DNA from: Opitutus sp.
Lineage (GTDB): Bacteria > Verrucomicrobiota > Verrucomicrobiia > Opitutales > Opitutaceae
Length of the DNA: 64,000 nucleotides
Reading direction: 5' to 3'
Assembly: GCA_024998815.1 (NCBI GenBank)
Contig: JACEUQ010000002.1
Location: forward strand, 634,501 to 698,500
Part shown: positions 50,198 to 58,842 of the stretch, in pieces
Numbering within the stretch: the stretch's first letter is position 1
How the letters are laid out: the number at the start of each line of letters is the position of its first letter
The notes under the pieces: generated by a model
Databases searched by the model: none
What the model was told of the DNA's origin: nothing
Seen by the model: the letters and a program-made list of their open reading frames with translations, nothing else
Program-made: the position numbers and the translations under genes

Positions 50198-50270
50198 CCT
50201 TGAGCTCACGCTCAAGGCCACAAGGAGTGTGTTCGCGAAGCGTGTGGCCTTGAGCGTGAGCTCAAGGATT
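50198..50270. repeat. Inverted repeat, GAGCTCACGCTCAAGGCCAC family, copy 4
   Basis: CTTGAGCTCACGCTCAAGGCCAC and its complement flank GTGTTCGCGAAGCGTGTG, as at 40322-40436. Confidence 0.8.
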
Positions 50271-50311
50271 CGGCTGATCTGCGTTCGACGGCTCAGGGGC
50301 CAAACTCTAGA

Positions 50312-50344
50312 CCCAAAGTGTCACCTAATAGGTGACACTTTGGG
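50312..50344. repeat. Palindrome CCCAAAGTGTCACCT-AAT-AGGTGACACTTTGGG, copy 2
   Basis: Perfect 15-bp arms. Similarity to copy 3 (55237-55273) continues for about 60-70 bp downstream (GCAGCTCAGCGACC, then CGTTC.GAGGTGG). Confidence 0.85.
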
Positions 50345-50427
50345 CCGCCGCCACGCCTCCCCACTCAAGCGCACCGCAGCTCAGCGACCACGTTCGGAGG
50401 TGGGCCCGCCCTCGAACATACGGCCCG

Positions 50428-50482
50428 CCCCCCCCCCCCCCCGCGTCGATCGCCCCCTCGGAACCGACGCCCCCCCCCCCCC
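50428..50482. repeat. Two long C homopolymers (C15 and C13)
   Basis: Runs at 50428-50442 and 50470-50482 lie just downstream of the split chemoreceptor's 3' end and beside a CCTCCGTGTCGCCCG repeat. A third run of 11 C is at 54110-54120. Such tracts are prone to slippage and to assembly error. Confidence 0.7.
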
Positions 50483-50516
50483 GGAGGGACGACCTCCGTG
50501 TCGCCCGTGTTCGTCC

Positions 50517-51718
50517 TCAGCGCCCCACCAATTTCGCCAGACGCGCGCTGGCGTCGTGCAACTCCTCCGACTTGCTCGTGAGCAGCGCGGAGGCGCTCGC
50601 CGTCTCCTCCGCTGTCGCCGCGTTGGCCTGCGTCATCTGGTCCATGCGCGTGAGCGTTGTGCTGATTTGCTCCAAGCCCGCTTTCTGCTCCTGCGAGGCT
50701 GCGGCGACGTCCACCACCAAGCGGTCCACTTCGCGGACCTGATTAACAATCGAGCTCAGTTCCGTTGCCACCCGACTGGACAACTGCACGCCTTGCGCAC
50801 TGCGCTCGCTGGCCATCGCTATTTTGTCGGCGGTTTCGCGGGCAGCCATCGCGGAACGTTGCGCCAAGGACCGCACTTCGTCGGCCACCACCGCAAACCC
50901 CGCGCCCGCCTCACCGGCACGCGCCGCCTCCACCGCCGCATTGAGCGCCAAGATATTGGTCTGAAACGCGATCTCATCGATCGTCTTGATGATTTTGGAA
51001 ATTTCCAGCGACGACTGGTTGATCGCCGTCATGGCGACCTGCATGCGCTCCATCTCCTGCGCTCCGGTTTCAGCCGCGATGCGCGCGTTGGCAGCCGAGG
51101 CTTTACCCGACTGGGCATGCTCGGCGTTGCGCTTGGTCATGCTAACCAATTCCTCCAACGTGGCCGACACTTCCTCCAGCGAAGCCGCCTGCTCACTCGC
51201 GCCCGCCGCGAGCGTTTGGCTTGCCGCACTCACCTCGCGGGCGGAGACGATGTTGCCGTCGGCCAACGCACTGAGTTCGCCGATCACCTTGGCAAACGGC
51301 TTCGGGATACTCCGCGCCACCCCGAAGGCCACGCCCGCCAACAGGACCAACGCGCCGACGGCCCCACCTCGCAGCATCAGCAGAAACCATTTTGTCGCGG
51401 CAGCGCTTTCGGCGTTCAGCCGCACGGATTCCGCCTCAAACAGTTCGCCCACCTTTCCCAACGATTCCTCCAGCGCCTCGAAGGTTTGCGCAAAGTGCAG
51501 TTGGGCTTTTTCAACGGCAGCCAGATCGGCCCACGCCAGCCCCACCAACGTCTCGGCCTCCTTCAGGTAGACCTCCAGCGGCGCGGCGACTGCCGCCTGC
51601 GCCTCTGCCACCGCCGGCGGCATCGTCATGGCGCTGTTGGCCGCCAAATTATCGCGCATCGTCTTAATGTGCTCCTTAACGGATTTCAACAATTGATCGC
51701 GGCCGGCCTCATCGCGGC
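50517..51718 (-). pseudogene. Methyl-accepting chemotaxis protein 3, C-terminal part, split by IS
   Basis: This part holds the end of the sensor region ([20 protein letters not shown]), the second membrane segment (about [20 protein letters not shown]) and the full signalling domain with tip [18 protein letters not shown]. The open frame begins at an ATG (51731) inside the IS end, so a truncated product without the first membrane segment could in principle be made. The remainder lies at 53644-53873. Unlike chemoreceptors 1 and 2 it ends ARLAKLVGR without an LSFRD tail. Confidence 0.9.
51709..51718. repeat. Target-site duplication TCATCGCGGC, left copy
   Basis: Identical to 53644-53653; the two flank the ISAs1-type element. 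Both copies keep the same chemoreceptor reading phase. Confidence 0.85.
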
Positions 51719-53643
51719 AGCGCCGATTCATAGCGGGAAGTTTACCGAGGTAAGTGCGCGGAGCGCGCGACGGTCATGATTTTCGGACATGTGGGCGATA
51801 AAGTCGGAGGTATAAAGGTGGCGTTTTTTAGTTCGTTGACCGCGCCAGTGCATGAACAGGCTGTTGGCCCAGCGGTTGAACATGCCGTGGATGCGCACCG
51901 CGTTCGGGCGGCGTAATCGGCAGCGATCATCCTGGCGCGAGGCGTCGAGGCGGGCATGCAAACCGGTCTCGATTCCCCAGTGCGCAATGTTGACCTCCAG
52001 CCATTGGGCGGGAGTCAACTCGGCGGCGGGGCGACTGGTGATCAGCGCCACGGTCTCGGTGGGCTTGCCGTGGCGTTTTCGGCAGATTCTCGCGGCTTGC
52101 GCCACCAGGGGGAAGCAGGCGCTTTCCGCGCTCAACTCGCGCGCCACCAGGGTGCGCGTCACGGGGTGCTTCTTTTCCTGGGTGGTACGTTGCTCGGCAG
52201 CGGGATCTTTTAACGGGTCAAAAAAGGGGCGCCCGGATCGGGCACTTGCGCTGCTACGATTTTCTGCAAGCCGGGCTGATTGCCTTTGACGGTGAACAGG
52301 TAGTCGCCGCCATGCTCCAGTACGATCGCCCGCGCGGTGTCCGCCTGGGTATGCAGGGCATCAAGGCTCACGAGTTTATCGACCAAATCGAGTCTCTCAC
52401 ACAGGGCGCGGGCGGCGGGAATCTCGTTACTTTTTTCGGCGACGACCTCGCTGCCGAGATAAAACAAGCTCGGCGAGGTAACCGCGGTCACGACGTTTTG
52501 TCCGCCGCTGTGCTTGGGGACTTTGCCGTCGATGACCACGATCTCGGTGGCGGGAGGCTCGCCTCGCACCTGGCGTTGGTGGGCGAGTAAAACCTCCTCG
52601 ATGCGCGCGGCCTGCACACGGGCGAACAGACGGCTGAAGGTGGGCTGGCTGGGAGCGCCGTATTTGCCGCGGCGGCGGATCACCCCGAGGGCTTGGCGTT
52701 GGACCGGGGAGAGCCGGCGGGCGAAAGCGGCCAGGTCACGTTGGCCGCGGGGTGCTCCGGCCAGATAGGCCGCCGCCGTGATCGCCAGCAGCGCGTGCAA
52801 GGGATAGGCCCCGATGTAGGCGCGGTATTCAGGCACTTGCCGGAAGGCCTCCGCCAGGCTGATTAAATCGGGGGCCTTCAGGGTACTTCGCACCGGAACT
52901 TTCGCCTCCACCGCAGCCAGCGAGGGTTTGATCTGCCCTGCCTGAAGAGCTCTCCGGGCCCGGGGCTCCAGCTCGCGCACAAACAAGCGCTTGGGCTTGG
53001 CGTGGTGCTCGTAGTAATCGCGCGACTTACGCGTGTTGCCCTTGGTCAGGCCCAACTCGGTCCACCCGGATGCCTTGTATACACTTCCCGTAAAACGCTC
53101 GGGGTCGACGAAGGTTTCCACGACGAGCACGGGGTGCTCGTAACGCGACTGCCAGTCGGCACTGAGCCGGCCGAGCACCCGGCTCAAAACCGCCGAGCCC
53201 AAGTTGGGCACCGCCGGCTTGGGCAGCAGCAGGAACCGCACGTTGTTGACCACCAGCGCCAATCGGCGTCGGCGCTGTTCGCCACTCCAGCCAATCCACG
53301 CCTCCCGGCCGCGCAGGTGCAGCGCCGCCGCCGCAAACACCAGCACCGCCACCCAGGTGCCCTGCGCATCGCTCACCGCGTACAGCAGCCGCTCGCCCAC
53401 CGGTTTCACCGCGCCCAGATAGTGATGCTCCTCAAGCAGCCCCTGCGCTCGGGCGTTTAACTCGGGGCTGTCTAGCACCTGCACCTGCAAGTGGCGCAGC
53501 GAAATCACCTCCCCTTGGGGGTTCGACGGGTTCGTTTCGGCCGGCATCATTCACCCAGCCAAAATGATTTCCTGGGGCTTGTCCCGCTTATTCCGCTCCT
53601 TTGTTAGTATTCAGGTGTTTAGCTGTTCAATGAATCGGCGGTG
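51719..53643 (-). mobile_element. ISAs1-type element inserted in chemoreceptor gene 3
   Basis: The ends read inward CGCCGATTCAT (51721-51731 on plus, 53641-53631 on minus), and a perfect 10-bp target duplication lies outside. It carries one transposase gene on the minus strand with an N-terminal DruA-like domain. The length is 1,925 bp. The perfect duplication and clean chemoreceptor frames on both sides point to a recent insertion. Confidence 0.88.
51728..53550 (-). pseudogene. ISAs1-family transposase with DruA-like (DUF4338) N-domain, frame break at T6
   Basis: Residues about 30-210 match the DUF4338 domain named after DruA (LLEEHHYLGAVKPVGERLLY, then VVETFVDPERFTGSVYKASG). Next come the ISAs1 N-terminal region (FRQVPEYRAYIGAYPLHALL) and DDE residues (Asp in VVIDGKVPKHSGG, Asp in VSLDALHTQADTA). 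The first frame stops at 52210 after FLTR; reading one base differently in the TTTTTT run near 52222 continues FFDPLKDPAAEQRTTQEKKH and then the C-terminal frame from 52162, with HWGIETGLHARLDASRQDDR carrying the catalytic Glu. Slippage in the T-run could restore the full protein of about 607 residues; otherwise it is broken. Confidence 0.82.
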
Positions 53644-53653
53644 TCATCGCGGC
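53644..53653. repeat. Target-site duplication TCATCGCGGC, right copy
   Basis: Identical to 51709-51718. It is the last part of the upstream chemoreceptor fragment before the insertion. Confidence 0.85.
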
Positions 53654-53873
53654 GGCGCGAAACGTCGGCGGCAGTAAGCACATCGGAGTGGAGTGCGTCG
53701 TGCATCATGTCGGCCACCTGATGATTTTGCAGCTGCTGGTTGTTGAGGTGCAGGTGCTCCGCAGCGGCAGTCAACTGGCTGAACTGCTGATACACCCCGC
53801 CCACCAGAGCGCTGATGATAAGACCGGCGGTACAGGCAAGGATACTGACTTTATGATTAACGTTGAGAGACAT
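53644..53873 (-). pseudogene. Methyl-accepting chemotaxis protein 3, N-terminal part
   Basis: From ATG 53873 the fragment codes MSLNVNHKVSILACTAGLII, a membrane segment, and the start of a helical sensor domain (QLTAAAEHLHLNNQQLQNHQ, then VADMMHDALHSDVLTAADVS). The IS interrupts it after RRRD. Removing the IS and one target copy joins 230 nt to 1,192 nt, exactly 474 codons, giving [16 protein letters not shown] across the junction. A sigma-28 promoter lies upstream. Confidence 0.88.
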
Positions 53874-53948
53874 AACGGGGGGGGGAAGCAGAGGGAGGAG
53901 AAGACGAGGGTACAGGCGTAACCCGGGGAGGAGTTTTAAGTCCCCTAG

Positions 53949-53975
53949 TAATCGGCAGATTTCACGCCGACTTTA
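53949..53975 (-). promoter_or_regulatory. Sigma-28 (FliA) promoter of chemoreceptor 3
   Basis: On the minus strand TAAAGTCG (53975-53968), 11 bp, then GCCGATTA (53956-53949). It lies about 75 bp upstream of ATG 53873. Confidence 0.8.
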
Positions 53976-54054
53976 GCCCGAACTCAAAAAAACAGGAAAC
54001 CCATGATTTTGGCTGCCGGCTGCGCAGATTTTGCGGCAGGCCTGTTAGCGTAGC

Positions 54055-54240
54055 CGACCCAGCCCACACGGAGGTGGGCCCTCCCTCGGACCTGAGGCAC
54101 GTCCCTTCTCCCCCCCCCCCGGAGGGACGACCTCCGTGTCGTCCGGGTTCAACAAGCCAAGTAGCGCAGACTTCCCTGTCTGCCTCCGTTGCTTGCGGGT
54201 GGTGCATCCGAAGCAGACTGGAAGTCTGCGCTACTTCTCA
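54055..54240. repeat. Repeat cluster: CACACGGAGGTGGGCC / GACCTCCGTGTCGTCC and REP pair
   Basis: CCCACACGGAGGTGGGCCCT and GGAGGGACGACCTCCGTGTC form one inverted pair (about 54063-54145). GTAGCGCAGACTTCC...GTCTGC (from 54161) and AGCAGACTGGAAGTCTGCGC (to 54234) form another. C11 lies at 54110-54120. No gene is present. Confidence 0.78.
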
Positions 54241-54262
54241 GGCGCTATTGCTCGGGCCTCAG

Positions 54263-55072
54263 TTACGCGCGCTTTTCCCAGATCAGCAGCCGCGCGCTGC
54301 GCCAGTCGCCTAGGGCGATCGTCTGGTCGGGCTCGACGCCGGGAATGCCAAAGGTGTTACTCACCAACCGCGCGCCGGGCTTGAGCTCGGCCTGCGCTTT
54401 TTCCCAAATCGCAGGCATCGGCAGCGGCGAGAGGAAACAATAAACCACATCGTAGGGCGCGAGCGGGGTCGTCCACAGGTTGCGGTAGCGGATGCGGCAG
54501 TTACGCAGTGGCAGGCTGCGCAACCAAGCGAGGGCAAAGCTAAGCGGGGAGGTTTCCACGCCAGTAAAATGGGCCTGCGGAAAGGCCCGGGCGAGCTGGC
54601 AGAGCGGGCCGGCCAAACCACAACCGAGATCAATAAAGGCAAAATTTGTGGGCTGGCCGAGTAGCCACCCTTTTAACCGCAGGGTTGCCGGAGTGCTGGT
54701 CAGGTAAAGCGGAATGCCGTGCCGGAAGCTGTTCCAGTTGAGCAGCAAAACCAAAAGAAATCCCGCCAGATACACCCAAGCGGGCAGCGCGAGCACGTGC
54801 AGGCCGAGTGCAACCGGCAGAAAACCGGCCTGAAACACGAGCCAACCGCGAGCTAGGCCGAAGCGGCGCCCGAACGCAGTGGCCAACACCGCCTGAAGCG
54901 CCACTGCCGCCCATAACGGCGGGCGCAGGCCCAGGCCCTGCCCGACGAGCACCACCGCCACGGCCACTGCCAGCAGGGCGAGGGCGTGGGCACCAAGGGC
55001 GTTGAAAATCGGGTAACGGCGGCGCATCAGGCGTAGGACGGTGTCGGAGAAACGGAGGAGAACGCTCAACAT
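54263..55072 (-). CDS. Membrane-anchored class I SAM-dependent methyltransferase
   Basis: The 269 residues include three to four hydrophobic segments in the first half (about residues 25-115) and a soluble methyltransferase half with motif I FIDLGCGLAGPLCQLA near residue 150, motif post I FTGVETSPL, and YDVVYCFLSPLP. The substrate is unknown. It is the nearest minus-strand gene downstream of motB and the small Cys-containing protein, but repeats separate it from them, so operon membership is uncertain. Confidence 0.75.
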   Translation of the reverse strand: MLSVLLRFSDTVLRLMRRRYPIFNALGAHALALLAVAVAVVLVGQGLGLRPPLWAAVALQAVLATAFGRRFGLARGWLVFQAGFLPVALGLHVLALPAWVYLAGFLLVLLLNWNSFRHGIPLYLTSTPATLRLKGWLLGQPTNFAFIDLGCGLAGPLCQLARAFPQAHFTGVETSPLSFALAWLRSLPLRNCRIRYRNLWTTPLAPYDVVYCFLSPLPMPAIWEKAQAELKPGARLVSNTFGIPGVEPDQTIALGDWRSARLLIWEKRA

Positions 55073-55106
55073 TCAACACTGAACGTTCAAGCACCGGGCC
55101 AGCCAA

Positions 55107-55181
55107 CTAGCGCAGACTTCCAGTCTGCCTCCGGGGTTCGGCTCCGGCAAACGATCCAAGCAGACTGGAAGTTTGCTACAT
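55107..55181. repeat. REP pair GCGCAGACTTCCAGTCTGCC / AGCAGACTGGAAGTTTGC
   Basis: An imperfect inverted pair of the GTAGCGCAGACTTCCAGTCTGCT family, upstream of the methyltransferase. The second arm has diverged (GTTTGCTACA for GTCTGCGCTAC). Confidence 0.72.
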
Positions 55182-55236
55182 TTCGGGCCGTGCCCGCCCC
55201 CCCGGCCCACACGGAGGCGGTCCCGCCGCCCCCCCC

Positions 55237-55273
55237 AACCCAAAGTGTCACCTAATAGGTGACACTTTGGGTT
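55237..55273. repeat. Palindrome AACCCAAAGTGTCACCT-AAT-complement, copy 3
   Basis: Perfect 17-bp arms around AAT. The downstream sequence is related to that after copy 2 (50312-50344). Confidence 0.85.
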
Positions 55274-55361
55274 GCCGCACTGCGCCGTCCCAATCAACCG
55301 CTCCGCAGCTCAGCGACCGCGTTCAGAGGTGGACGCTCCCTCATCAGCGCGTCGCCCCGGT

Positions 55362-55604
55362 TCACTTGCCTTGGGCGTAGAGACAGTCGATCTCGATGCG
55401 CTCACCACAGGCGCACACAACGATCAGGCGGGTAATGCGGTCGCCCTCACGCACGCATTCGATCTGCGGAGTGGATCCGGCGTGCTCGGCATGTTGCCCC
55501 TGCCCTTTGGCATGGGGCATCGCCCCGGCGGAGGGGAATCCCGTCGGCGACACCACTGAGCCCGGGGCCTCCACGCGTGCTCGATCAGAAAGAAATGATT
55601 TCAT
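55362..55604 (-). CDS. Small conserved-looking protein with CACGERIEIDC motif
   Basis: 80 residues, soluble. The N-terminal half is low in structure (Ala, Pro, His); the C-terminal half CVREGDRITRLIVVCACGER, then IEIDCLYAQGK, looks folded, with three close cysteines that could bind a metal. It lies downstream of motB behind the heptamer array, on the same strand. I do not recognise the family; a flagellar role is only suggested by position. Confidence 0.55.
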   Translation of the reverse strand: MKSFLSDRARVEAPGSVVSPTGFPSAGAMPHAKGQGQHAEHAGSTPQIECVREGDRITRLIVVCACGERIEIDCLYAQGK

Positions 55605-55617
55605 GGGGAAAGGGTGT

Positions 55618-55806
55618 GAGCTAATGAGCTGGGAGCTAAGAGCTGGGAGCTTGGAGCTTGGAGCTAAGAGCTAAGAGCTTGGAGCTTGGAGCTTGGAGCT
55701 TGGAGATTGGAGCTAAGAGCTTGGAGCTATTCCGGGCTCCTAGCTCCTAGCTCTTAGCTCCAAGCTCCAAGCTCCAAGCTCCAAGCTCCCAGCTCCTAGC
55801 TCCAAG
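55618..55806. repeat. Palindromic heptamer tandem array after motB
   Basis: About 110 bp of 7-bp units (GAGCTTG, GAGCTAA, GAGCTGG and one GAGATTG) are followed, across a short centre near 55730-55742 (TTCCGGGC), by about 65 bp of complementary units (TAGCTCC, AAGCTCC, CAGCTCC). The whole can fold into one long hairpin. It starts directly at the motB stop codon (TAG is part of the first unit). Confidence 0.9.
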
Positions 55807-56640
55807 CTAATGTTTGGGCTGGGCGGTGGGGCTGTGGCCGGACTCGGGCGGCGCGGCGGCTTTGACCGTGGGAATGGGTTGCGAGGCGAAATTCGATTTT
55901 TCTCCAGGTTTTTTACCAATTCGTAAACTCATACTTACGCGCTGGTTGGTCTCCGAATCGGGGGGCGTCAGCGGCACCGGGCGGGTGTTGGCGTAACCGG
56001 TCACCCGTTCGATTTGCGCGGGGTCGACCGCATACTTCACCAGTGCTCGACGGGCCGCATTGGCACGGTCGGCCGACAACTCCCAAGCACCGTAATCGGG
56101 ATTGGGCAAAACCAGTCCGGTGCGCGTGTGGCCCTCAATCACGATGTTAAATTTGTTGCGCTCCACCGTCCACGCCAGGCTCTGCATCACAAAATCACCC
56201 CACTTGGTGAACTTGGCCGTTCCTGACTCGAAAAAGGGCTGCTTGCCCCGGTCATACAGGGTCACTTTCAGGCCGTCACTGGTCACCTGGACGTCGAGCG
56301 GCTTGTCGGCCAGGGCGTCGTCTAAGTTGAGCATTTTATACATCTCCTTGGCCACCGAGTTGAGAAACTGCAGGTCCATCGCGGTGGCCGAGGACGTCGA
56401 CGCCCCCGACTGTGAGTCCTTCTTTTTCCCATCGCCGCCACTTTTGGTGACATTCTTGGAGTCAAAGTTAAGCAAGCCGGCCTTGTCCGTGAGCGGCGAC
56501 TTGAACGGGCTCTGAAAATACTGCGATGTGGCAATGAGGATCTCCTTGTCCTGTGAGGTCAGCCACATGACCAAGAAGAAGGCCATCATAGCCGTCATGA
56601 AGTCCGCAAACGCCACTTTCCATGCTCCTCCTCCTCCCAT
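55807..56640 (-). CDS. motB: Flagellar motor stator protein MotB
   Basis: The 277-residue MotB has the N-terminal membrane segment with the essential proton-binding Asp in WKVAFADFMTAMMAFFLVMW, a plug and linker region, and a C-terminal OmpA-like peptidoglycan-binding domain (VIEGHTRTGLVLPNPDYGAW, then ELSADRANAARRALV). With MotA it forms the stator. It lies 58 bp after motA and ends at the heptamer array. Confidence 0.95.
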   Translation of the reverse strand: MGGGGAWKVAFADFMTAMMAFFLVMWLTSQDKEILIATSQYFQSPFKSPLTDKAGLLNFDSKNVTKSGGDGKKKDSQSGASTSSATAMDLQFLNSVAKEMYKMLNLDDALADKPLDVQVTSDGLKVTLYDRGKQPFFESGTAKFTKWGDFVMQSLAWTVERNKFNIVIEGHTRTGLVLPNPDYGAWELSADRANAARRALVKYAVDPAQIERVTGYANTRPVPLTPPDSETNQRVSMSLRIGKKPGEKSNFASQPIPTVKAAAPPESGHSPTAQPKH

Positions 56641-56698
56641 GGTATTAAGTTTTTAAAGGTTAAATGAACCGAAAGAAAAAGGACCAGCGACCCCGGGG

Positions 56699-57553
56699 TT
56701 ACTTGATGGCCTTGAGAATGGTTTCTAATTCGTCGGCACCCGGTTGGCTATCGTGGGGGATGGTGCGGCGGGCGATTTCGACTGCGGTGATCGGCGCCAA
56801 GCCCTTGGCGAAACCGGACACGGCGATGACGATGCAGCGCAAATAGGAAGAATTGGCTTCGTCGAGGGAATGAATGCGATTGGCCAGCGGCACGACCATG
56901 CCGTAGGACACGAAAATGCCCAACATCGTGCCGGTGAGCGCCGCCGACACCTTGGCACCCACCGCCTCAGGACCATCGGCAATCGAGGCCATGGTGTTGA
57001 TGATGCCCAACACCGCCGCGACGATGCCGATCGCCGGCAACGCATCACCCACCATTTGATAAGCATGCACAACGTGGTGGGCCTCATCGGCCTTGGTCTT
57101 GAGTTCGTCCATCAGCAGGGCTTCGAGCTGGTCGGGCTTAATTTTGCCGTCGATCACCGGCTTGATGCCGTTGATGAGGAAATCCATGCGGTGGTGGTCG
57201 TGGGTAAAGGCGGGGTATTTGGCGAAAATGGCGCTGCTGTCGGGGTTAACCACGTGTTCTTCGAGCGCCACCAGGCCGTTGCGCCGTCCCACCATAAAGA
57301 TCTCGTACAGCATCTTCATCAAATCGGTGTAACTGGCCTTGGTCTCGGTCTTGGCGGCCAGCGCGACCTTGAGCCCGCCAACCATGGCCTTGATCACGCC
57401 GATCGGCGTGGAGATGACCAACACGCCCAAGGCAATGCCCAGAATCACCACAAACTCCGAGGCGTGGATGAGCACGATGGGATTACCACCCGCCATCATA
57501 AAGCCGACGATCGTGGAGGCAAAAACGATAGCTAAGCCGATGAGTACAAACAT
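56699..57553 (-). CDS. motA: Flagellar motor stator protein MotA
   Basis: The 284-residue MotA has four membrane segments (start MFVLIGLAIVFASTIVGFMM, then HASEFVVILGIALGVLVI, and two between about residues 165 and 225: GDALPAIGIVAAVLGIINTM, and ALTGTMLGIFVSYGMVVPLA). The cytoplasmic loop has NPDSSAIFAKYPAFTHD and the proline-containing helix. It follows fliA by 61 bp and precedes motB. Confidence 0.95.
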   Translation of the reverse strand: MFVLIGLAIVFASTIVGFMMAGGNPIVLIHASEFVVILGIALGVLVISTPIGVIKAMVGGLKVALAAKTETKASYTDLMKMLYEIFMVGRRNGLVALEEHVVNPDSSAIFAKYPAFTHDHHRMDFLINGIKPVIDGKIKPDQLEALLMDELKTKADEAHHVVHAYQMVGDALPAIGIVAAVLGIINTMASIADGPEAVGAKVSAALTGTMLGIFVSYGMVVPLANRIHSLDEANSSYLRCIVIAVSGFAKGLAPITAVEIARRTIPHDSQPGADELETILKAIK

Positions 57554-57614
57554 GGGGAATTGAAGGGTTTAAGCGCCCGCCGCCGTTTGGGCTGCGAGCG
57601 AACTCAGGTTAAAC

Positions 57615-58457
57615 CTAGCGGTTGCGGGCGTGTTCGAGTTGGGCGCGCAGCCCGAGCAGGGCGCGGGCGTGAATCTGGCAAATGCGCGACTCGGTGAGGT
57701 TAAACACGGCGGCGATTTCACCCAGGCGCATGTTTTCGTGGAAATACATCGCCAGCACCCGGCGCTGGATGTCGGGCAGTTCTTGGATTTTAAGCGCCAT
57801 GAGTGCGCCCATTTCCTCGTTCTCCATGGTGGTGTGCACGGGCACGGCCTGCTCGTCGGCAATCATCTCGTGACGGCTGGTGCCGCCGGCCTCCTCGGTC
57901 GCACCGTTGTCGTCGATGGCCACGAAGCTGATCGGGCGCACCTCGACCAGCCAGTGGGCGTACTCTTTGACGGAAAGGCCGAGCAGGGTGCGGATCTCGT
58001 CGTCGGTGGGCGGGCGGCCCAGGCTTTGCTCGAGGGTGGTGATGGCGGCCTTGATCTTGCGGGCCTTGGCGCGGGCGCGGCGGGGAAACCAGTCGAGGCG
58101 GCGCAGTTCGTCGAGCACCGCACCGCGCACCCGGGTGGAGGCGTAAGCGGCGAAGGTGTGCTGCAGCTCGGGGTTGAAGCGGCGCACGGCGGCGATCAGC
58201 CCGGTCACGCCCACGCTGTAAAGGTCATCGGCATCCACATGGGCAGGCAGGGTAAGCTTGAGGCGATCGACGACGTTGCGCACCAGCGGCAGGTAACGCT
58301 CCAGCAGTTCCTTTTCGTCCACCGTACCGCCGGCGGATTGGTAGGCCCGCCATGCCGAGGAGCCGAGGTTCGGGTTGGCGGGAGCGGAGGTGGAAACCGT
58401 GGGGGCGCTGAGGGTGGCGGTGGAAGCGGAAGGCGCAGACTTGGTAGCAGATTTCAT
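57615..58457 (-). CDS. fliA: Flagellar sigma factor FliA (sigma-28)
   Basis: This 280-residue group 3 sigma factor has a weakly conserved N-terminal extension (about 50 residues, Ser/Ala-rich). Region 2 follows (ERYLPLVRNVVDRLKLTLPA, then DDLYSVGVTGLIAAVRRF and FAAYASTRVRGAVLDELRRL), then region 3, and region 4 with helix-turn-helix MRLGEIAAVFNLTESRICQI. It should recognise the TAAAGTNN-N11-(G/A)NCGATNN promoters found before the chemoreceptors. No FlgM anti-sigma gene is seen in the window. Confidence 0.93.
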   Translation of the reverse strand: MKSATKSAPSASTATLSAPTVSTSAPANPNLGSSAWRAYQSAGGTVDEKELLERYLPLVRNVVDRLKLTLPAHVDADDLYSVGVTGLIAAVRRFNPELQHTFAAYASTRVRGAVLDELRRLDWFPRRARAKARKIKAAITTLEQSLGRPPTDDEIRTLLGLSVKEYAHWLVEVRPISFVAIDDNGATEEAGGTSRHEMIADEQAVPVHTTMENEEMGALMALKIQELPDIQRRVLAMYFHENMRLGEIAAVFNLTESRICQIHARALLGLRAQLEHARNR

Positions 58458-58482
58458 GGCGATAACGGGTTAAGATAACTCA

Positions 58483-58842
58483 CTAGCGGTGGGTAGCGGC
58501 CGGGCCTGTGGCGGTCGCGGAGGCAGACGAGGGACGAGTCGGGGTCTGTTTAGTGGCGGCAGTCGAGAGGGATGCGGTGGTTTTGTTGATGGCGCCCTTG
58601 GCGGCTTCCTTGGTGGCTTCTTCGGTGGCGTGGGCGGCTTCGGCGGCGGCGCGGCGCACCTCCATGGTCGAGGCAAAAGCGCGGTCCAACACGCTCCAGA
58701 ACCAGCGGCCCACCAGGGCCGAGCCGAGACAGGCCAGTGCGGCGTCGCGCAGCACCAAATCAAACGGGCGCTCGGCGAAATAGCCCACGGCTGCCACCAG
58801 CACGAAGCCGCACACTCCAGAGAATAAAAAGACGTACCTCAT
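58483..58842 (-). CDS. Small membrane protein between flhF and fliA
   Basis: From ATG 58842 (MRYVFLFSGVCGFVLVAAVG) 119 residues are coded: two hydrophobic segments (about 1-20 and 28-50), then an Ala/Thr/Lys-rich helical tail. The start overlaps the flhF stop (ATGA). The position resembles that of FlhG or other FlhF partners, but no ATPase motifs are present, so it is not FlhG. The function is unknown. Confidence 0.7.
   Translation of the reverse strand: MRYVFLFSGVCGFVLVAAVGYFAERPFDLVLRDAALACLGSALVGRWFWSVLDRAFASTMEVRRAAAEAAHATEEATKEAAKGAINKTTASLSTAATKQTPTRPSSASATATGPAATHR

Noticed and set aside
55618-55806. CRISPR-like array
   Set aside because: Units are contiguous 7-mers without spacers, and the second half is the complement of the first.
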